Shown here: one piece after another, positions 40,346-50,014 of the stretch
Layout: every line of letters starts with the position of its first letter
How positions within the stretch are numbered: position 1 is the first letter of the stretch
Origin: Dialister histaminiformans
Lineage (GTDB): Bacteria; Bacillota; Negativicutes; Veillonellales; Dialisteraceae
Direction of reading: 5' to 3'
Length of the DNA stretch: 59,495 bases
Assembly (NCBI RefSeq): GCF_900103425.1
Contig: NZ_FMXA01000012.1
Coordinates: forward strand, 12,860-72,354
Position numbers and translations under genes: made by a program
The notes under the pieces: model-generated
The model's input: only the letters and a program-made list of their open reading frames with translations
The model's database searches: none
What the model was told of the DNA's origin: nothing

Positions 40346-41518
40346 ATGGAATTTCGTTTTACATTGCCAAGAGACATCTATGTGGGGCATGGTGCAATTA
40401 AGAACCTGGCTCATTTTAAAGGATGCAAACGCGCATTTGTAACCACCGGTGGTCATTCTATGCGCCGCGGCGGTTTCCTGCAGAAGGTTGAACAGGTATT
40501 GAAGGACAATGGAATGGAAGTTAAGATTCTGGAAGGCATTCAGCCGGATCCGTCCGTTGAAAGTGTATATGAAGGCGCAGCCATGATGCGCGAATTCAAT
40601 CCGGACCTTATCGTTTCTATCGGCGGTGGTTCCCCTATCGATGCGACTAAAGCTATGTGGATTTTCTACGAACATCCGGAACTTAAGTTTGAAGATGTGC
40701 TGGAACCATTCTCTATTCCGGCTCTCCGCACAAAGGCAAGATTTGTCGCTATTTCTTCCACCAGCGGCACCGCAACGGAAGTTACTTCCTTCTCTGTAAT
40801 CACCGATTACTCCAAGGGGATTAAATATCCTCTGGCTGACTTCAATATTACTCCGGATATGGCTATTCTGGATCTGGATATTCCGCAGACCATGCCGCCA
40901 AAGCTGGTAGCACATACCGGCATGGATGCACTGACCCACGCCACCGAAGCGTATGTTTCCAAGTTCCATAACGGCTTTACCGATCCGCTGGCTAAGCAGG
41001 CAGTTTCCGATATTTTCGATTCTCTGGTAGCTTCTTTTGAAGGGGACAGTGCAGCCCGCGATCAGATGCACATTTCCCAGTGCCTGGCAGGTATGGCATT
41101 TTCCAATGCTCTTCTGGGGATCACTCATTCCCTGGCACATAAGATTGGTGCAATTTTCCACATTCCGCATGGATGTGCCAATGCCATTCTCATGCCATAT
41201 GTAATTCAGTTCAACAAGAAGGCCGCTCTGTCCCGTTATGCGGATCTGGCACGGGTAGCCGGACTTCCGGGAAGAACCGATGCACAGCTGGTTATTTCCT
41301 ATGAAAAGGCGATTGGTGAACTCAATGAAGCTATGAATATTCCGCACTCCATTAAGGACTATGGAGTAACTGAAGAACTGTACAAAGAACACAGAGACAG
41401 CATTGCCCACAATGCCGTCCTCGATGCCTGCACACCGGAAAATCCGCGCGAAGTAGATGATGAGCTCATGGGCCGGATTCTCGACTGCGCATACTATGGA
41501 AAACCAGTAACATTCTGA
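40346..41518 (+). CDS. Iron-containing alcohol dehydrogenase
   Basis: 390 residues. The NAD-binding GGGSPIDATKAMW, the substrate-side STSGTATEVTSFSVIT, and metal ligands in GMDALTHATEAYVS and SLAHKIGAIFHIPHGCANAILMP are those of group III alcohol dehydrogenases (butanol/lactaldehyde type). It probably reduces aldehydes to alcohols in fermentation. GGAGGTAAATACC precedes the ATG. It is followed closely by a superoxide reductase and rubredoxin, suggesting a shared link to redox stress. Confidence 0.95.
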   Translation: MEFRFTLPRDIYVGHGAIKNLAHFKGCKRAFVTTGGHSMRRGGFLQKVEQVLKDNGMEVKILEGIQPDPSVESVYEGAAMMREFNPDLIVSIGGGSPIDATKAMWIFYEHPELKFEDVLEPFSIPALRTKARFVAISSTSGTATEVTSFSVITDYSKGIKYPLADFNITPDMAILDLDIPQTMPPKLVAHTGMDALTHATEAYVSKFHNGFTDPLAKQAVSDIFDSLVASFEGDSAARDQMHISQCLAGMAFSNALLGITHSLAHKIGAIFHIPHGCANAILMPYVIQFNKKAALSRYADLARVAGLPGRTDAQLVISYEKAIGELNEAMNIPHSIKDYGVTEELYKEHRDSIAHNAVLDACTPENPREVDDELMGRILDCAYYGKPVTF

Positions 41519-41627
41519 TAATTGCCAGTTCATTTAGTGAGTGTTCGAGATAATTTGTTACCTCGAATCTATCTGACTTCTGACCGTCTGTCAGCCGGGC
41601 GGTTTTGTTAGAAAGGAGGAATGCTAA

Positions 41628-41996
41628 TTGCGTTTCTTTCGTTGTAATCATCATGCAGTGATTCAGGCCTGCATAAGTACCTCCGGGAAAGCTCCGTCGG
41701 ATACACCTAAAGAGGAACTTATCGCCAATACGGTGGATGCAGCCAGAGAAAAGCACGTTCCTGTAATTGCACGGGAAGGGAATACCGTTACTGTTACCGT
41801 GGGCAGTGTTCTGCACCCCATGACAGAAGAGCATTACATTCCATTTATTGCTCTGGAAACGGCGCAGGGGCTGCAGGTTAAGAACCTTAAACCGGGAATG
41901 AAACCCGTGGCGGTATTTGCTCTGGCGAACGGAGATGAACCGGTAGCAGCGTATGAATACTGCAATCTTCATGGACTATGGAAAGCGGAGGTGTAA
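41628..41996 (+). CDS. Superoxide reductase, second paralogue, partly degenerate N-terminal domain
   Basis: 122 residues from TTG (AAAGGAGGA eight bases upstream). The catalytic site is intact ([22 protein letters not shown]). In the N-terminal module the first Cys of the desulforedoxin site survives ([17 protein letters not shown]), but its partner is His and the later CC pair is gone. It is ~60 percent identical by eye to the gene at 38255. Rubredoxin, its usual electron donor, starts three bases downstream. Confidence 0.92.
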   Translation: MRFFRCNHHAVIQACISTSGKAPSDTPKEELIANTVDAAREKHVPVIAREGNTVTVTVGSVLHPMTEEHYIPFIALETAQGLQVKNLKPGMKPVAVFALANGDEPVAAYEYCNLHGLWKAEV

Positions 41997-41998
41997 GT

Positions 41999-42163
41999 AT
42001 GAAAAAATACAGATGTAAAGTTTGCGGCTGGATTTATGATGAAGCCAAAGGAGATCCGGACAATGGTATTGCACCGGGGACCCGGTTTGAAGACCTGCCG
42101 GCTGAATTTATCTGCCCGCTCTGCGGAGCACCGAAAGAGGAATTTGAAGTCGTAGAAGACTGA
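41999..42163 (+). CDS. Rubredoxin
   Basis: 54 residues. [50 protein letters not shown] is split by two CxxCG knuckles that bind one iron. It carries single electrons, here most likely to the superoxide reductase encoded just before it. GGAGG lies upstream of the ATG at 41999. A terminator follows. Confidence 0.96.
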   Translation: MKKYRCKVCGWIYDEAKGDPDNGIAPGTRFEDLPAEFICPLCGAPKEEFEVVED

Positions 42164-42190
42164 TAAGGGCCGATAGGTAATCACATAGCA

Positions 42191-42241
42191 TATAAAAACA
42201 CTGTGAAAGGACTCACTGGGTTCTTTCACAGTGTTTTTATA
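42191..42241 (+). terminator. Terminator after rubredoxin
   Basis: TATAAAAACACTGTGAAAG pairs perfectly with CTTTCACAGTGTTTTTATA. Bidirectional. Confidence 0.9.
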
Positions 42242-42291
42242 TGAAAAAGAGAAGGCAGAGGATTGCGTCGTGGGGGTCGAAGAGGTGGTCT

Positions 42292-42345
42292 GCATCCCGA
42301 TGGGCTAAGTTCATCTTCGCTCATCGGGATGCTTCGTGATATAAT
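42292..42345 (+). promoter_or_regulatory. Extended -10 promoter of mscL with upstream palindrome
   Basis: GCATCCCGATGGG pairs with CTCATCGGGATGC (42292-42332), ending five bases before TGATATAAT. The right arm covers the place of a -35, so the palindrome may be an operator or a terminator stem. Confidence 0.45.
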
Positions 42346-42396
42346 CGGGATATAAATTTCAGGTTAGGATAAGGCGAAGAGCCGGAGGAAGAGTAT

Positions 42397-42840
42397 ATGG
42401 GACTGTTAAAGGATTTTAAAGAATTTGCCATGCGTGGCAATGTGGTGGACATGGCTGTCGGCGTAGTGGTAGGCGCCGCTTTTTCCAAAATCACCTCATC
42501 ACTGGTAGACAACATCATTATGCCGCCACTGGGAGTCCTCATGGGCGGGGTGGATTTTTCCAACCTGTTTATTAATCTCTCTGATGTACCGGTAAAAACC
42601 CTGGCCGAAGCACAGGCGGCCAATGTACCGGTTATTGCCTACGGCTCATTTTTAAATGCGGTCATCGATTTTTTGATTATCGCATTTTCCGTATTTATCG
42701 TGATGCGCCAGATTAACCGCTTTTTCCCGAAAAAAGAAGAAGCTCCGGCTAAAGCACCAAGACTCTGCCCCTACTGCAGAGAAGCGATTGCCGATGACGC
42801 CACACGCTGCCCACACTGCACCGCTCAGCTGGACAAGTAA
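42397..42840 (+). CDS. mscL: Large-conductance mechanosensitive channel with C-terminal zinc ribbon
   Basis: 147 residues. KDFKEFAMRGNVVDMAVGVVVGAAFSKITSSLVDNIIMPPLG is the canonical N-terminus and first helix; the second helix is AVIDFLIIAFSVFIVMRQINRF. The last ~30 residues form a zinc ribbon (LCPYCREAI ... RCPHCTAQLD) replacing the usual charged helix bundle. It opens under membrane tension to release solutes. AGGAAGAG lies before the ATG. Confidence 0.95.
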   Translation: MGLLKDFKEFAMRGNVVDMAVGVVVGAAFSKITSSLVDNIIMPPLGVLMGGVDFSNLFINLSDVPVKTLAEAQAANVPVIAYGSFLNAVIDFLIIAFSVFIVMRQINRFFPKKEEAPAKAPRLCPYCREAIADDATRCPHCTAQLDK

Positions 42841-42859
42841 AAGAAAAGACAGGTTGGGA

Positions 42860-42965
42860 GTAGGATGTCAGGAGGCAGATTAGCTCCGTTCATCTGCACA
42901 AGGAAAAAAAGAGAACGAGACTTTCCAGAAAAACGGAGAGTCTCGTTTTGTTATGCTTTTATAAA
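42860..42965 (+). repeat. Interspersed repeat R3, second copy, with terminator
   Basis: GGCAGATTAGCTCCGTTCAT, CACAAGGAAAAAAAGA and hairpin AACGAGACTTTCC/GGAGAGTCTCGTT (42913-42949), as at 27240. Confidence 0.75.
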
Positions 42966-43146
42966 AAACAGTGCAGAATGCAAAAGCTGAGGGAAGCTAT
43001 CAAGATTCCGGTTGGCTGTCCCGAGAATGACAAAGCCATTCCTGCGGTCAATGAACTTTGTTCAAAATAGTACTCTATTTTAAACAATAACGTAATATTA
43101 AACTCGAATTATGTAAATAAAGTATAGCTATTCTTTAAAAAAGGTA

Positions 43147-43175
43147 TTGAATTTAAAGTATAGTAAAAGTAAAAT
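43147..43175 (+). promoter_or_regulatory. Promoter of pyruvate carboxylase
   Basis: TTGAAT, 17-bp spacer, TAAAAT, with a leader of about 95 nt. The leader has GGGAT/ATCCC followed by TTTTCTG (43202-43230) and CCGCA/TGCGG (43248-43261), a possible attenuator pair. Confidence 0.5.
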
Positions 43176-43280
43176 ATAAAAGAACCATTGTTAATAGCAG
43201 AGGGATTTGCAAGGTAGGAGATCCCTTTTCTGTTTTCGAAATTATCCGCACATCTGCGGATTCTCAACAGAGGAGGAAAT

Positions 43281-46200
43281 ATGAAAAAGATTAACAAGAT
43301 ACTCGTTGCAAACCGAGGAGAAATCGCTATCCGCGTATTCCGAGCCTGTAAGGAACTGGGCATTCGTACCGTAGCTGTTTATTCTGAACAGGATATTCTG
43401 TCCCTTCACAGAAACCGTGCGGACGAAGCGTATCTGATTGGCGCCGGTAAAGGTGCGGTAGAAGCCTATCTCGATATTGAAGATATTATCCGCGTAGCTA
43501 AGGAGCATAATGTAGATGCTATTCATCCAGGCTATGGTTTCCTGGCTGAAAATGCAGAACTGGCTAAGCGTTGCGAAGAAGAAGGCATTATTTTCATCGG
43601 ACCACATGTAGAACATCTGATTATGTTCGGTGATAAGGTCAATGCCCGTATTCAGGCTAAGAAGGCCGATATTCCGATGATTCCAGGCAGTGATGGCCCG
43701 GTTACCACCTATGAAGAAGTTAAGGCATTTGCTGAAAAGGTGGGCCTGCCGATTATGATTAAGGCTGTCAACGGCGGCGGCGGACGCGGTATGCGTAATG
43801 TAGACCGCATGGAAGATCTGGAATCCGCTTTTGAACGTGCTAAGTCGGAAGCGAAGATGGCCTTTGGCGATGAAGATGTTTATCTTGAAAAGTGCATCAT
43901 GAACCCGAAGCACATTGAAGTGCAGATTATGGGGGATGAACATGGCCATGTGGTACACCTTTTCGAACGTGACTGCTCCATTCAGCGCCGTCATCAGAAG
44001 GTTATTGAAATGGCTCCGGCATGGTCCCTGCCAAAGGAACTGCGCCAGCGCATCTGTGATGCTGCAGTTAAGCTCATGAAGAACGTTAACTACGTCAACG
44101 CAGGTACTGTCGAATTCCTGGTAGACCAGAACGAAAAGGATTTCTACTTCATCGAAGTTAATCCGCGTATCCAGGTAGAACATACCGTAACCGAAATGAT
44201 TACGGACATAGATATTGTAAGAACCCAGATCATGGTTGCAGAAGGCTATAGCCTTGATGATCCGGAAGTAGGTATTGGTAAGCAGGAAGATATATGGTAC
44301 AAGGGCATTGCTCTCCAGTGCCGTATTACCACCGAAGATCCGGCTAATAACTTCATGCCGGATACCGGCAAGCTTATTGCCTACCGTTCCGGCGGTGGTC
44401 CTGGCGTTCGTCTCGATGCGGGCACGGCTTACACCGGTGCTGTCATTACTCCATACTATGACTCCCTGCTGGTAAAGGTTACCGTTCATGCACTGACCCC
44501 AAGAAGCACATTCAGCAAGATGCTCCGCTGCCTTGATGAATTCCGTATTTCCGGGGTTAAGACAAATATTTATTTCCTCCAGAATATGCTCCGCACCGAG
44601 GACTTCCAGAAAGGCCTCTGCGATGTAAACTATATCGACCGTCATCCGGAACTGCTGGTTGACCCGAACATTGTAGGCGACCGCGGAACCCGTATTCTGG
44701 ATTACATCGGCGAAATCACCGTTAACGGCTATGCAAATGCTGGCCATCAGGCTAAGCCGGATTTTGAACCGGCACCTCGTCTGGATGCTGACCATCTGGA
44801 AGCACCGGCTGGCACCAGACAGCTCCTGCAGCAGCTGGGACCGGAAGGATTCTCCCGCTGGATTCAGGAACAGAACGAAGTACAGGTTATGGATACCACT
44901 TATCGTGATGCCCATCAGTCCCTGCTGGCTACCCGTGTAAGAACCCATGATATTATGCAGGCTATTCACTACACTGCATGCCATGTACCGAACCTGTATG
45001 CATTTGAAAACTGGGGCGGCGCAACATTCGACGTAGCTTATCGTTTCCTCGATGAAAGCCCGTGGGAAAGACTTCGTCAGATGAGAGAGGCAGCTCCGAA
45101 CATTCTGTTCCAGATGCTGACCCGTGGGGCTAATACGGTAGGATATACCAACTATCCGGAAAATGTAGTCCGTCAGTTTATTGACCGTGCAGCAGAAAAT
45201 GGCATCGATGTATTCCGTGTGTTCGACTGCCTGAATCAGCTGAGCCACATGGAAGTTACCATTGATGAAGTAAGAAAGCTCGGCAAGATTGCGGAAGCGA
45301 CCATCTGCTACACTGGCGATATCATGGATCCAAACCGTCAGAAGTATTCACTCCAGTACTATGCAAACCTGGCTAAGGATATGGAAAGGGCAGGGGCTAA
45401 CATCATTGCCATCAAGGATATGGCTGGTCTGCTCAAGCCGGAAGCCGCTACTGCACTGGTATCCACATTGAAGGATGCAGTAGACCTCCCGATTCACCTG
45501 CACAGCCATTCCGGCAGCGGTACCATGCTCTACACCTATGCCAACGCTGTTAATGCCGGCGTAGACATTATCGACCTGGCTACATCTGCGCTGTCCAGCG
45601 GCACCAGCCAGCCGTCTATCACCGCTATGTACTATGCACTCCAGAATAACCCGCGCCAGATGAACTTCGACGTGAAGGAACTGGAAAAGATTGACCGCTA
45701 CTGGCAGGCAGTCCGTCCATACTATGCCGGTGTGGATGCGAAGATGACCTATCCAAACACCACCGTGTATGAACACGAAATGCCAGGTGGACAGTATTCC
45801 AACCTCCGTCAGCAGGCTACCGCAGTAGGCCTTGGCGACAGATGGCTGGAAGTATGCGAAATGTACCATAAGGTCAACATGATGTTCGGCGATATCATCA
45901 AGGTAACCCCGTCCTCCAAGGTGGTCGGCGATATGGCCCTCTTCATGGTACAGAACAACCTGACAGAAGAAGATATTTATGATCATGGTGATACCATCGA
46001 CTTCCCGCTCTCTGTAGTTAACTTCTTTGACGGCAAGCTCGGTATTCCATATGGCGGATTCCCGGAAGATCTGCAGAAGATTATTCTTCGCGGCAGAGAA
46101 CCGCATCTGGAAAGCAAGCCGGCTGATGTAGATTTCCACAAGGTCGTTCAGGAAATGGATGACAAGGAAATTCCAATCAGCGATGATAACATTTCTTCCT

Positions 46201-46712
46201 ACTGCATCTATCCGAAGGTATTCAGCGACTACGTAAGAAGATACAAGCAGTTCGGCGATCTGTCCGTTCTGGACACCCCGACCTTCTTCTTCGGTATGAA
46301 CCCGGGTGAAGAAGTACATGTCAACCTGGAAGAAGGTAAGATGCTTCTTATCCGTATGGACAACATTACCCGTCCAGATGAAAACGGCGACCGCATCGTT
46401 CAGTTCGAACTCAATGGTATGCCGCGTGAAATCCGCGTTCATGATAAGCATGTAGAAGATTCCGCTATTGAAATCAAGAAGGCTAATCCAGACGTACCAG
46501 GCGAAGTAGGGGCCACCCTCTCCGGCAAGGTAGTCAAGGTCCTGGTAGCTAAGGGAGATAAGGTAGAAAAGGGCGATCCAATCATTGTAACCGAAGCGAT
46601 GAAGATGGAAACCACCCTCACGGCACCGGTAAGTGGCACCGTTAAGGAAATTGCCACCGCACCGGGTACTCCGATTGAATCCGGAGACCTGCTCCTGGTT
46701 ATCGGAGAATAA
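43281..46712 (+). CDS. pyc: Pyruvate carboxylase
   Basis: 1143 residues, full length. Biotin carboxylase ~1-450 (KILVANRGEIAIRVFRACKE, GGGGRGMRNV, ATP grasp region, EVNPRIQVEHTVTE); carboxyltransferase ~535-800 (DTTYRDAHQSLLATRVRT, IAIKDMAGLLKPEAA, HLHSHSGSG); a PYC/OADA region; and biotin carrier ~1070-1143 with the biotinyl Lys near 1108 (TEAMKMETT). It makes oxaloacetate from pyruvate and bicarbonate, feeding the reductive branch to succinate or propionate. GAGGAGG precedes the ATG. A terminator follows. Confidence 0.97.
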   Translation: MKKINKILVANRGEIAIRVFRACKELGIRTVAVYSEQDILSLHRNRADEAYLIGAGKGAVEAYLDIEDIIRVAKEHNVDAIHPGYGFLAENAELAKRCEEEGIIFIGPHVEHLIMFGDKVNARIQAKKADIPMIPGSDGPVTTYEEVKAFAEKVGLPIMIKAVNGGGGRGMRNVDRMEDLESAFERAKSEAKMAFGDEDVYLEKCIMNPKHIEVQIMGDEHGHVVHLFERDCSIQRRHQKVIEMAPAWSLPKELRQRICDAAVKLMKNVNYVNAGTVEFLVDQNEKDFYFIEVNPRIQVEHTVTEMITDIDIVRTQIMVAEGYSLDDPEVGIGKQEDIWYKGIALQCRITTEDPANNFMPDTGKLIAYRSGGGPGVRLDAGTAYTGAVITPYYDSLLVKVTVHALTPRSTFSKMLRCLDEFRISGVKTNIYFLQNMLRTEDFQKGLCDVNYIDRHPELLVDPNIVGDRGTRILDYIGEITVNGYANAGHQAKPDFEPAPRLDADHLEAPAGTRQLLQQLGPEGFSRWIQEQNEVQVMDTTYRDAHQSLLATRVRTHDIMQAIHYTACHVPNLYAFENWGGATFDVAYRFLDESPWERLRQMREAAPNILFQMLTRGANTVGYTNYPENVVRQFIDRAAENGIDVFRVFDCLNQLSHMEVTIDEVRKLGKIAEATICYTGDIMDPNRQKYSLQYYANLAKDMERAGANIIAIKDMAGLLKPEAATALVSTLKDAVDLPIHLHSHSGSGTMLYTYANAVNAGVDIIDLATSALSSGTSQPSITAMYYALQNNPRQMNFDVKELEKIDRYWQAVRPYYAGVDAKMTYPNTTVYEHEMPGGQYSNLRQQATAVGLGDRWLEVCEMYHKVNMMFGDIIKVTPSSKVVGDMALFMVQNNLTEEDIYDHGDTIDFPLSVVNFFDGKLGIPYGGFPEDLQKIILRGREPHLESKPADVDFHKVVQEMDDKEIPISDDNISSYCIYPKVFSDYVRRYKQFGDLSVLDTPTFFFGMNPGEEVHVNLEEGKMLLIRMDNITRPDENGDRIVQFELNGMPREIRVHDKHVEDSAIEIKKANPDVPGEVGATLSGKVVKVLVAKGDKVEKGDPIIVTEAMKMETTLTAPVSGTVKEIATAPGTPIESGDLLLVIGE

Positions 46713-46721
46713 GCAAAGCTG

Positions 46722-46762
46722 AAAAAAGGAGTTCTGACAATAATTTGTCAGGGCTCCTTTTT
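46722..46762 (+). terminator. Terminator after pyc
   Basis: AAAAAAGGAGTTCTGACAA pairs with TTGTCAGGGCTCCTTTTT. Confidence 0.85.
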
Positions 46763-46889
46763 GCGTGCCTGATCAGCAGACCATAAGGCCGCAAGAATGG
46801 TTATGCCACTCTCGGCTCAGGATGGTACAATCCTTGCAGATTACAGGAGTGAAGCGGAATGTTCTCTTCTTGCAAAGGGCAAGCATGCG

Positions 46890-47220
46890 AAAGCTGATTA
46901 AAGGAAAGCATGAGAAACGATGCTCCTTTCTTGAAAGAAAGGGGGACCGACGAAGTCGGTGGATAGTTGATTCCACTTTGTTTGAATAAAGGAAAGCAGA
47001 AGGATATCACATATTTCTCTCTCTCTGGAGAGAGAGGGGGAATGACGACAAGGGCTTGTCGTCATTGGCTGTAAGTCCATAGAATTATGAAATCTTTGAT
47101 TTCCATACTATTGACAGCCCGGTCTTTGCTAGCGAATGGTGGAAAGTAGAATCCTCTATGTTGGGATAAGGGAAAGCATGCTGATGTGCTCCGTCTGAAG
47201 TATGATTGTCTTGCTTACCT
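46890..47220 (+). repeat. Mosaic of interspersed repeats
   Basis: In order: CCGACGAAGTCGG hairpin with GGATAGTTGATTCC and GAATAAAGGAAAGC; CTCTCTCT/AGAGAGAG (47021-47036); GACGACAAGGGCTTGTCGTC palindrome (47043-47063); then the R4 blocks ATTGACAGCCCGGTCTTTGC, GGTGGAAAGTAGAAT and GTGCTCCGTCTGAAG. Pieces recur at 3235 and 38915. The 46713-47436 gap has no gene; a TATAAT at 47391 may serve the next operon. Confidence 0.7.
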
Positions 47221-47436
47221 GCCTCAAGCTTTAAAGCGGACTCACTCACCGCTTATAGAAAATTCTTACGAATTTCCAAAGGTATCCAGATCGGTATTAA
47301 ATAAAGCTTGATAAAGGGTATTCAGCCATCAGAGGGGGGATTTCAATCACTTTTGCGGTCTATGAGCGTCAGCTCATCTCTTACCTGTTATAATGAGAAA
47401 AGATGACAGTTATGATTACCTGAAGGAGGTATGACT

Positions 47437-48708
47437 ATGGGACTGATTAAAGCAGCGGTAGGGGCTGCCGGTGGTGTTCTGGCAGACCAGTGGCGTGACT
47501 ATATTTACGGAGAGGAAATGAATGCCGATGTGCTGGTTATGAAAGGGAAAAAGCGCACAGGCCGACGCAGCTCCAATACGGATGGAGAAGACAACATTAT
47601 CTCCAATGGGTCTATCGTAGCGGTCAATGAAGGACAGGCTATGATCATTGTGGAACAGGGGAAAGTGGTGGACTTGTGTGCGGAACCGGGAGAATATGTA
47701 TATGACCGTTCCACGGAACCGTCGCTGTTTACCGGCAATCTTTCCCAGAGCATTAAGGATGTATTTCATCGTATAGGCCGCCGTTTTACCTTTGGCGGAG
47801 ATACAGGGAATGACCAGCGCGTGTACTATTTCAACACCAAGGAAATTGTGGGAAACAAATACGGGACACCGGGAGCGATTCCATTCCGCGTAGTGGATAG
47901 ACGAATTGGTCTGGATGTGGATATTGCGGTAAAATGCTTCGGCGAATACAGCTATCGCCTGGATAACCCCATATTGTTCTATACCAATGTGTGCGGCAAT
48001 GTGGATGAAGAATATACTCGTGACCGGCTGGACGGACAGCTGAAGACGGAATTTATGACTGCACTGCAGCCTGCATTTGCCCGGATTTCCGAGATGGGAA
48101 TCCGTTACAGTGCACTGCCGGCCCACACTATGGAACTGGCCCAGTCTATGAATGAAGTGCTTTCAGAAAAATGGAAGGAGCTTCGAGGCATTGAAGTGGT
48201 TTCTGTTGGTGTTTCTTCTGTCAAAGCCAGCGAAGAAGACGAACAGATGATAAAGGACATTCAGCGAAATGCAGCCTTCCGTGACCCCACCATGGCAGCA
48301 GCCAACCTGGCCGGTGCACAGGCCGATGCGATGAAGACGGCAGCGGCCAATGAAGGCGGCATGGGTGCTATGGGTGCGTTCATGGGGGTAGGTATGGCGC
48401 AGCAGGCTGGCGGAGCCAATGCAGCAGAACTGTACCGTGTTGGAGCGGTAAAGCCGACGGAGCCAAAGACTGGCGGAACCTGGACCTGCTCGTGTGGAGC
48501 GGAAAACACGGGAAAATTCTGTGAAAACTGCGGGAAACCCAGACCGGGGAAGGATAGCTGGATCTGTCCGGCCTGCGGTACGGAGAATCATGGGAATTTC
48601 TGCACGAACTGCGGAAAGAAACGCCCGGAGGAATGGGTATGCAGCCACTGCGGAACCAGGAATAAAGGCAGTTTCTGCACCGAATGCGGGCAAAAGAGAG
48701 ACGAGTGA
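47437..48708 (+). CDS. SPFH-domain protein with three C-terminal zinc ribbons (YdjI-like)
   Basis: 423 residues. Residues ~1-300 match the 'virion core protein'/YdjI SPFH type: a GLIKAAVGAAGGVLADQWRDY start, then the SPFH-like beta domain and a coiled region. After a Gly/Ala-rich linker come three similar zinc ribbons: CSCGAENTGKFCENCG, CPACGTENHGNFCTNCG and CSHCGTRNKGSFCTECG. In Bacillus this protein belongs to the PspA/YdjGHI membrane-stress module. ATG 47437 is chosen; GAAGGAGGT abuts an earlier ATG at 47431. Confidence 0.85.
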   Translation: MGLIKAAVGAAGGVLADQWRDYIYGEEMNADVLVMKGKKRTGRRSSNTDGEDNIISNGSIVAVNEGQAMIIVEQGKVVDLCAEPGEYVYDRSTEPSLFTGNLSQSIKDVFHRIGRRFTFGGDTGNDQRVYYFNTKEIVGNKYGTPGAIPFRVVDRRIGLDVDIAVKCFGEYSYRLDNPILFYTNVCGNVDEEYTRDRLDGQLKTEFMTALQPAFARISEMGIRYSALPAHTMELAQSMNEVLSEKWKELRGIEVVSVGVSSVKASEEDEQMIKDIQRNAAFRDPTMAAANLAGAQADAMKTAAANEGGMGAMGAFMGVGMAQQAGGANAAELYRVGAVKPTEPKTGGTWTCSCGAENTGKFCENCGKPRPGKDSWICPACGTENHGNFCTNCGKKRPEEWVCSHCGTRNKGSFCTECGQKRDE

Positions 48709-48790
48709 CCAGAACCGCTAAATGGCAGTTGTCGGAGACATAGGGAAGGGCAGTAATCCTTCCCCGCTTCGGCTGTATAGCTGTGTAGAT

Positions 48791-50014
48791 ATGGATGGGG
48801 TGATAAAGATTACAAACGGAGAAGCGAGTGAAAAAGAAGCCGTCAGCTATAAATGCGTGCAATGCGGTGCGCCGCTTACGTTCCTGCCTGGAGACGATAA
48901 GGTAACCTGTGAGTACTGTGGTAAAAAGTATACCGTACAGGAAATAGAGACACTCTACGGAAAACCTTCGGATAAACCGGGAACAGAAGAGAAGGAGAAA
49001 AAAGCCGCAGAGAGCAAAGCCGGAGCGGCACAGGAAAAAGAAAAGGAGGCATCGGATTCCGAAAAGGGAGAACAGGCAGAATGGGATGCCCGGCTGGCTG
49101 AGCATGCATGGAGCGAAGAAGATAAGAAACAATTCCGTACGTTTGTGTGCCCGTCCTGCGGTGCCGAGCTTATGACCGATGCCACCACTATGGCCACTAC
49201 CTGCTGCTACTGCGGCAATCCGACTATGATTCCAGGGCGTTTTTCCGGAAGCTACCGTCCGGACTGGATTATCCCCTTCAAGAAGACACGGGACGATGCC
49301 CGGAAAGCACTGGAGGCATTTTACCGGGGCAAGCGGCTGCTGCCGGATGATTTTAAGGCGAAAAATCACGTGGACAAACTGCAGGGGCTCTATGTGCCGT
49401 TCTGGCTGTTTTCTGCAGACTGCACCGGTCGTGCCGATTATCAGGGGACCAGAAAGAGATATTATGAAACATCGGATGCCCGGATTATCAACACTGACCA
49501 CTATCGGGTAGTGAGAAAAGGTGAAGTATCCTTTGATAAGATACCGGTGGATGGATCCAGCAAGATGGATGATCTGTATATGGAAAGCATTGAGCCATTT
49601 GACTATGACAACATGGAAACCTTTACGCCAGCCTATTTCACCGGGTATGTGGCGGATACATATGACATCAGTCATGATGATTCAGAGAAGAGGGCTGACA
49701 GCCGTCTGTCTTCCTCCTTCCTGGGAATGCTTGAAGCCACGGCGGCACCGTATTATGTCACGCTGTCCGCGGAAGATGGATCCATTTACAAAACCAGAAG
49801 CAACGTCAGCTATGCCATGGTGCCGGTATGGATAGTCACCACCCGGTACAAGGATAAACCCTACACATTTATGATGAATGGCCAGACTGGGATTTTTGTC
49901 GGCTCGCTGCCCATTGATAAGGGGAAACTGGCACGATGGACCTGGGGTACGTTTTTTATTATATTTATCATCAGTTTGGGGATAATGGAATGGGTGATGG
50001 GAGGATTAGGATGA
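48791..50014 (+). CDS. Zinc-ribbon membrane protein (YdjG-like)
   Basis: 407 residues from 48791; a start at 48722 would add 23 residues over a GGGAAGG/CCTTCCC hairpin and has no ribosome binding site, and neither start is well supported. Two treble-clef zinc ribbons (YKCVQCGAPL..CEYCGKKY and VCPSCGAEL..CCYCGNP) are separated by a charged Lys/Glu helix. A ~250-residue globular domain follows (PDWIIPFKKTRDDARKAL, GLYVPFWLFSAD, YAMVPVWIVTTRYKDKPYTFMMNGQTG), and a C-terminal membrane helix (FFIIFIISLGIMEWV). It is likely a membrane-anchored scaffold with its operon partners. Confidence 0.8.
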   Translation: MDGVIKITNGEASEKEAVSYKCVQCGAPLTFLPGDDKVTCEYCGKKYTVQEIETLYGKPSDKPGTEEKEKKAAESKAGAAQEKEKEASDSEKGEQAEWDARLAEHAWSEEDKKQFRTFVCPSCGAELMTDATTMATTCCYCGNPTMIPGRFSGSYRPDWIIPFKKTRDDARKALEAFYRGKRLLPDDFKAKNHVDKLQGLYVPFWLFSADCTGRADYQGTRKRYYETSDARIINTDHYRVVRKGEVSFDKIPVDGSSKMDDLYMESIEPFDYDNMETFTPAYFTGYVADTYDISHDDSEKRADSRLSSSFLGMLEATAAPYYVTLSAEDGSIYKTRSNVSYAMVPVWIVTTRYKDKPYTFMMNGQTGIFVGSLPIDKGKLARWTWGTFFIIFIISLGIMEWVMGGLG

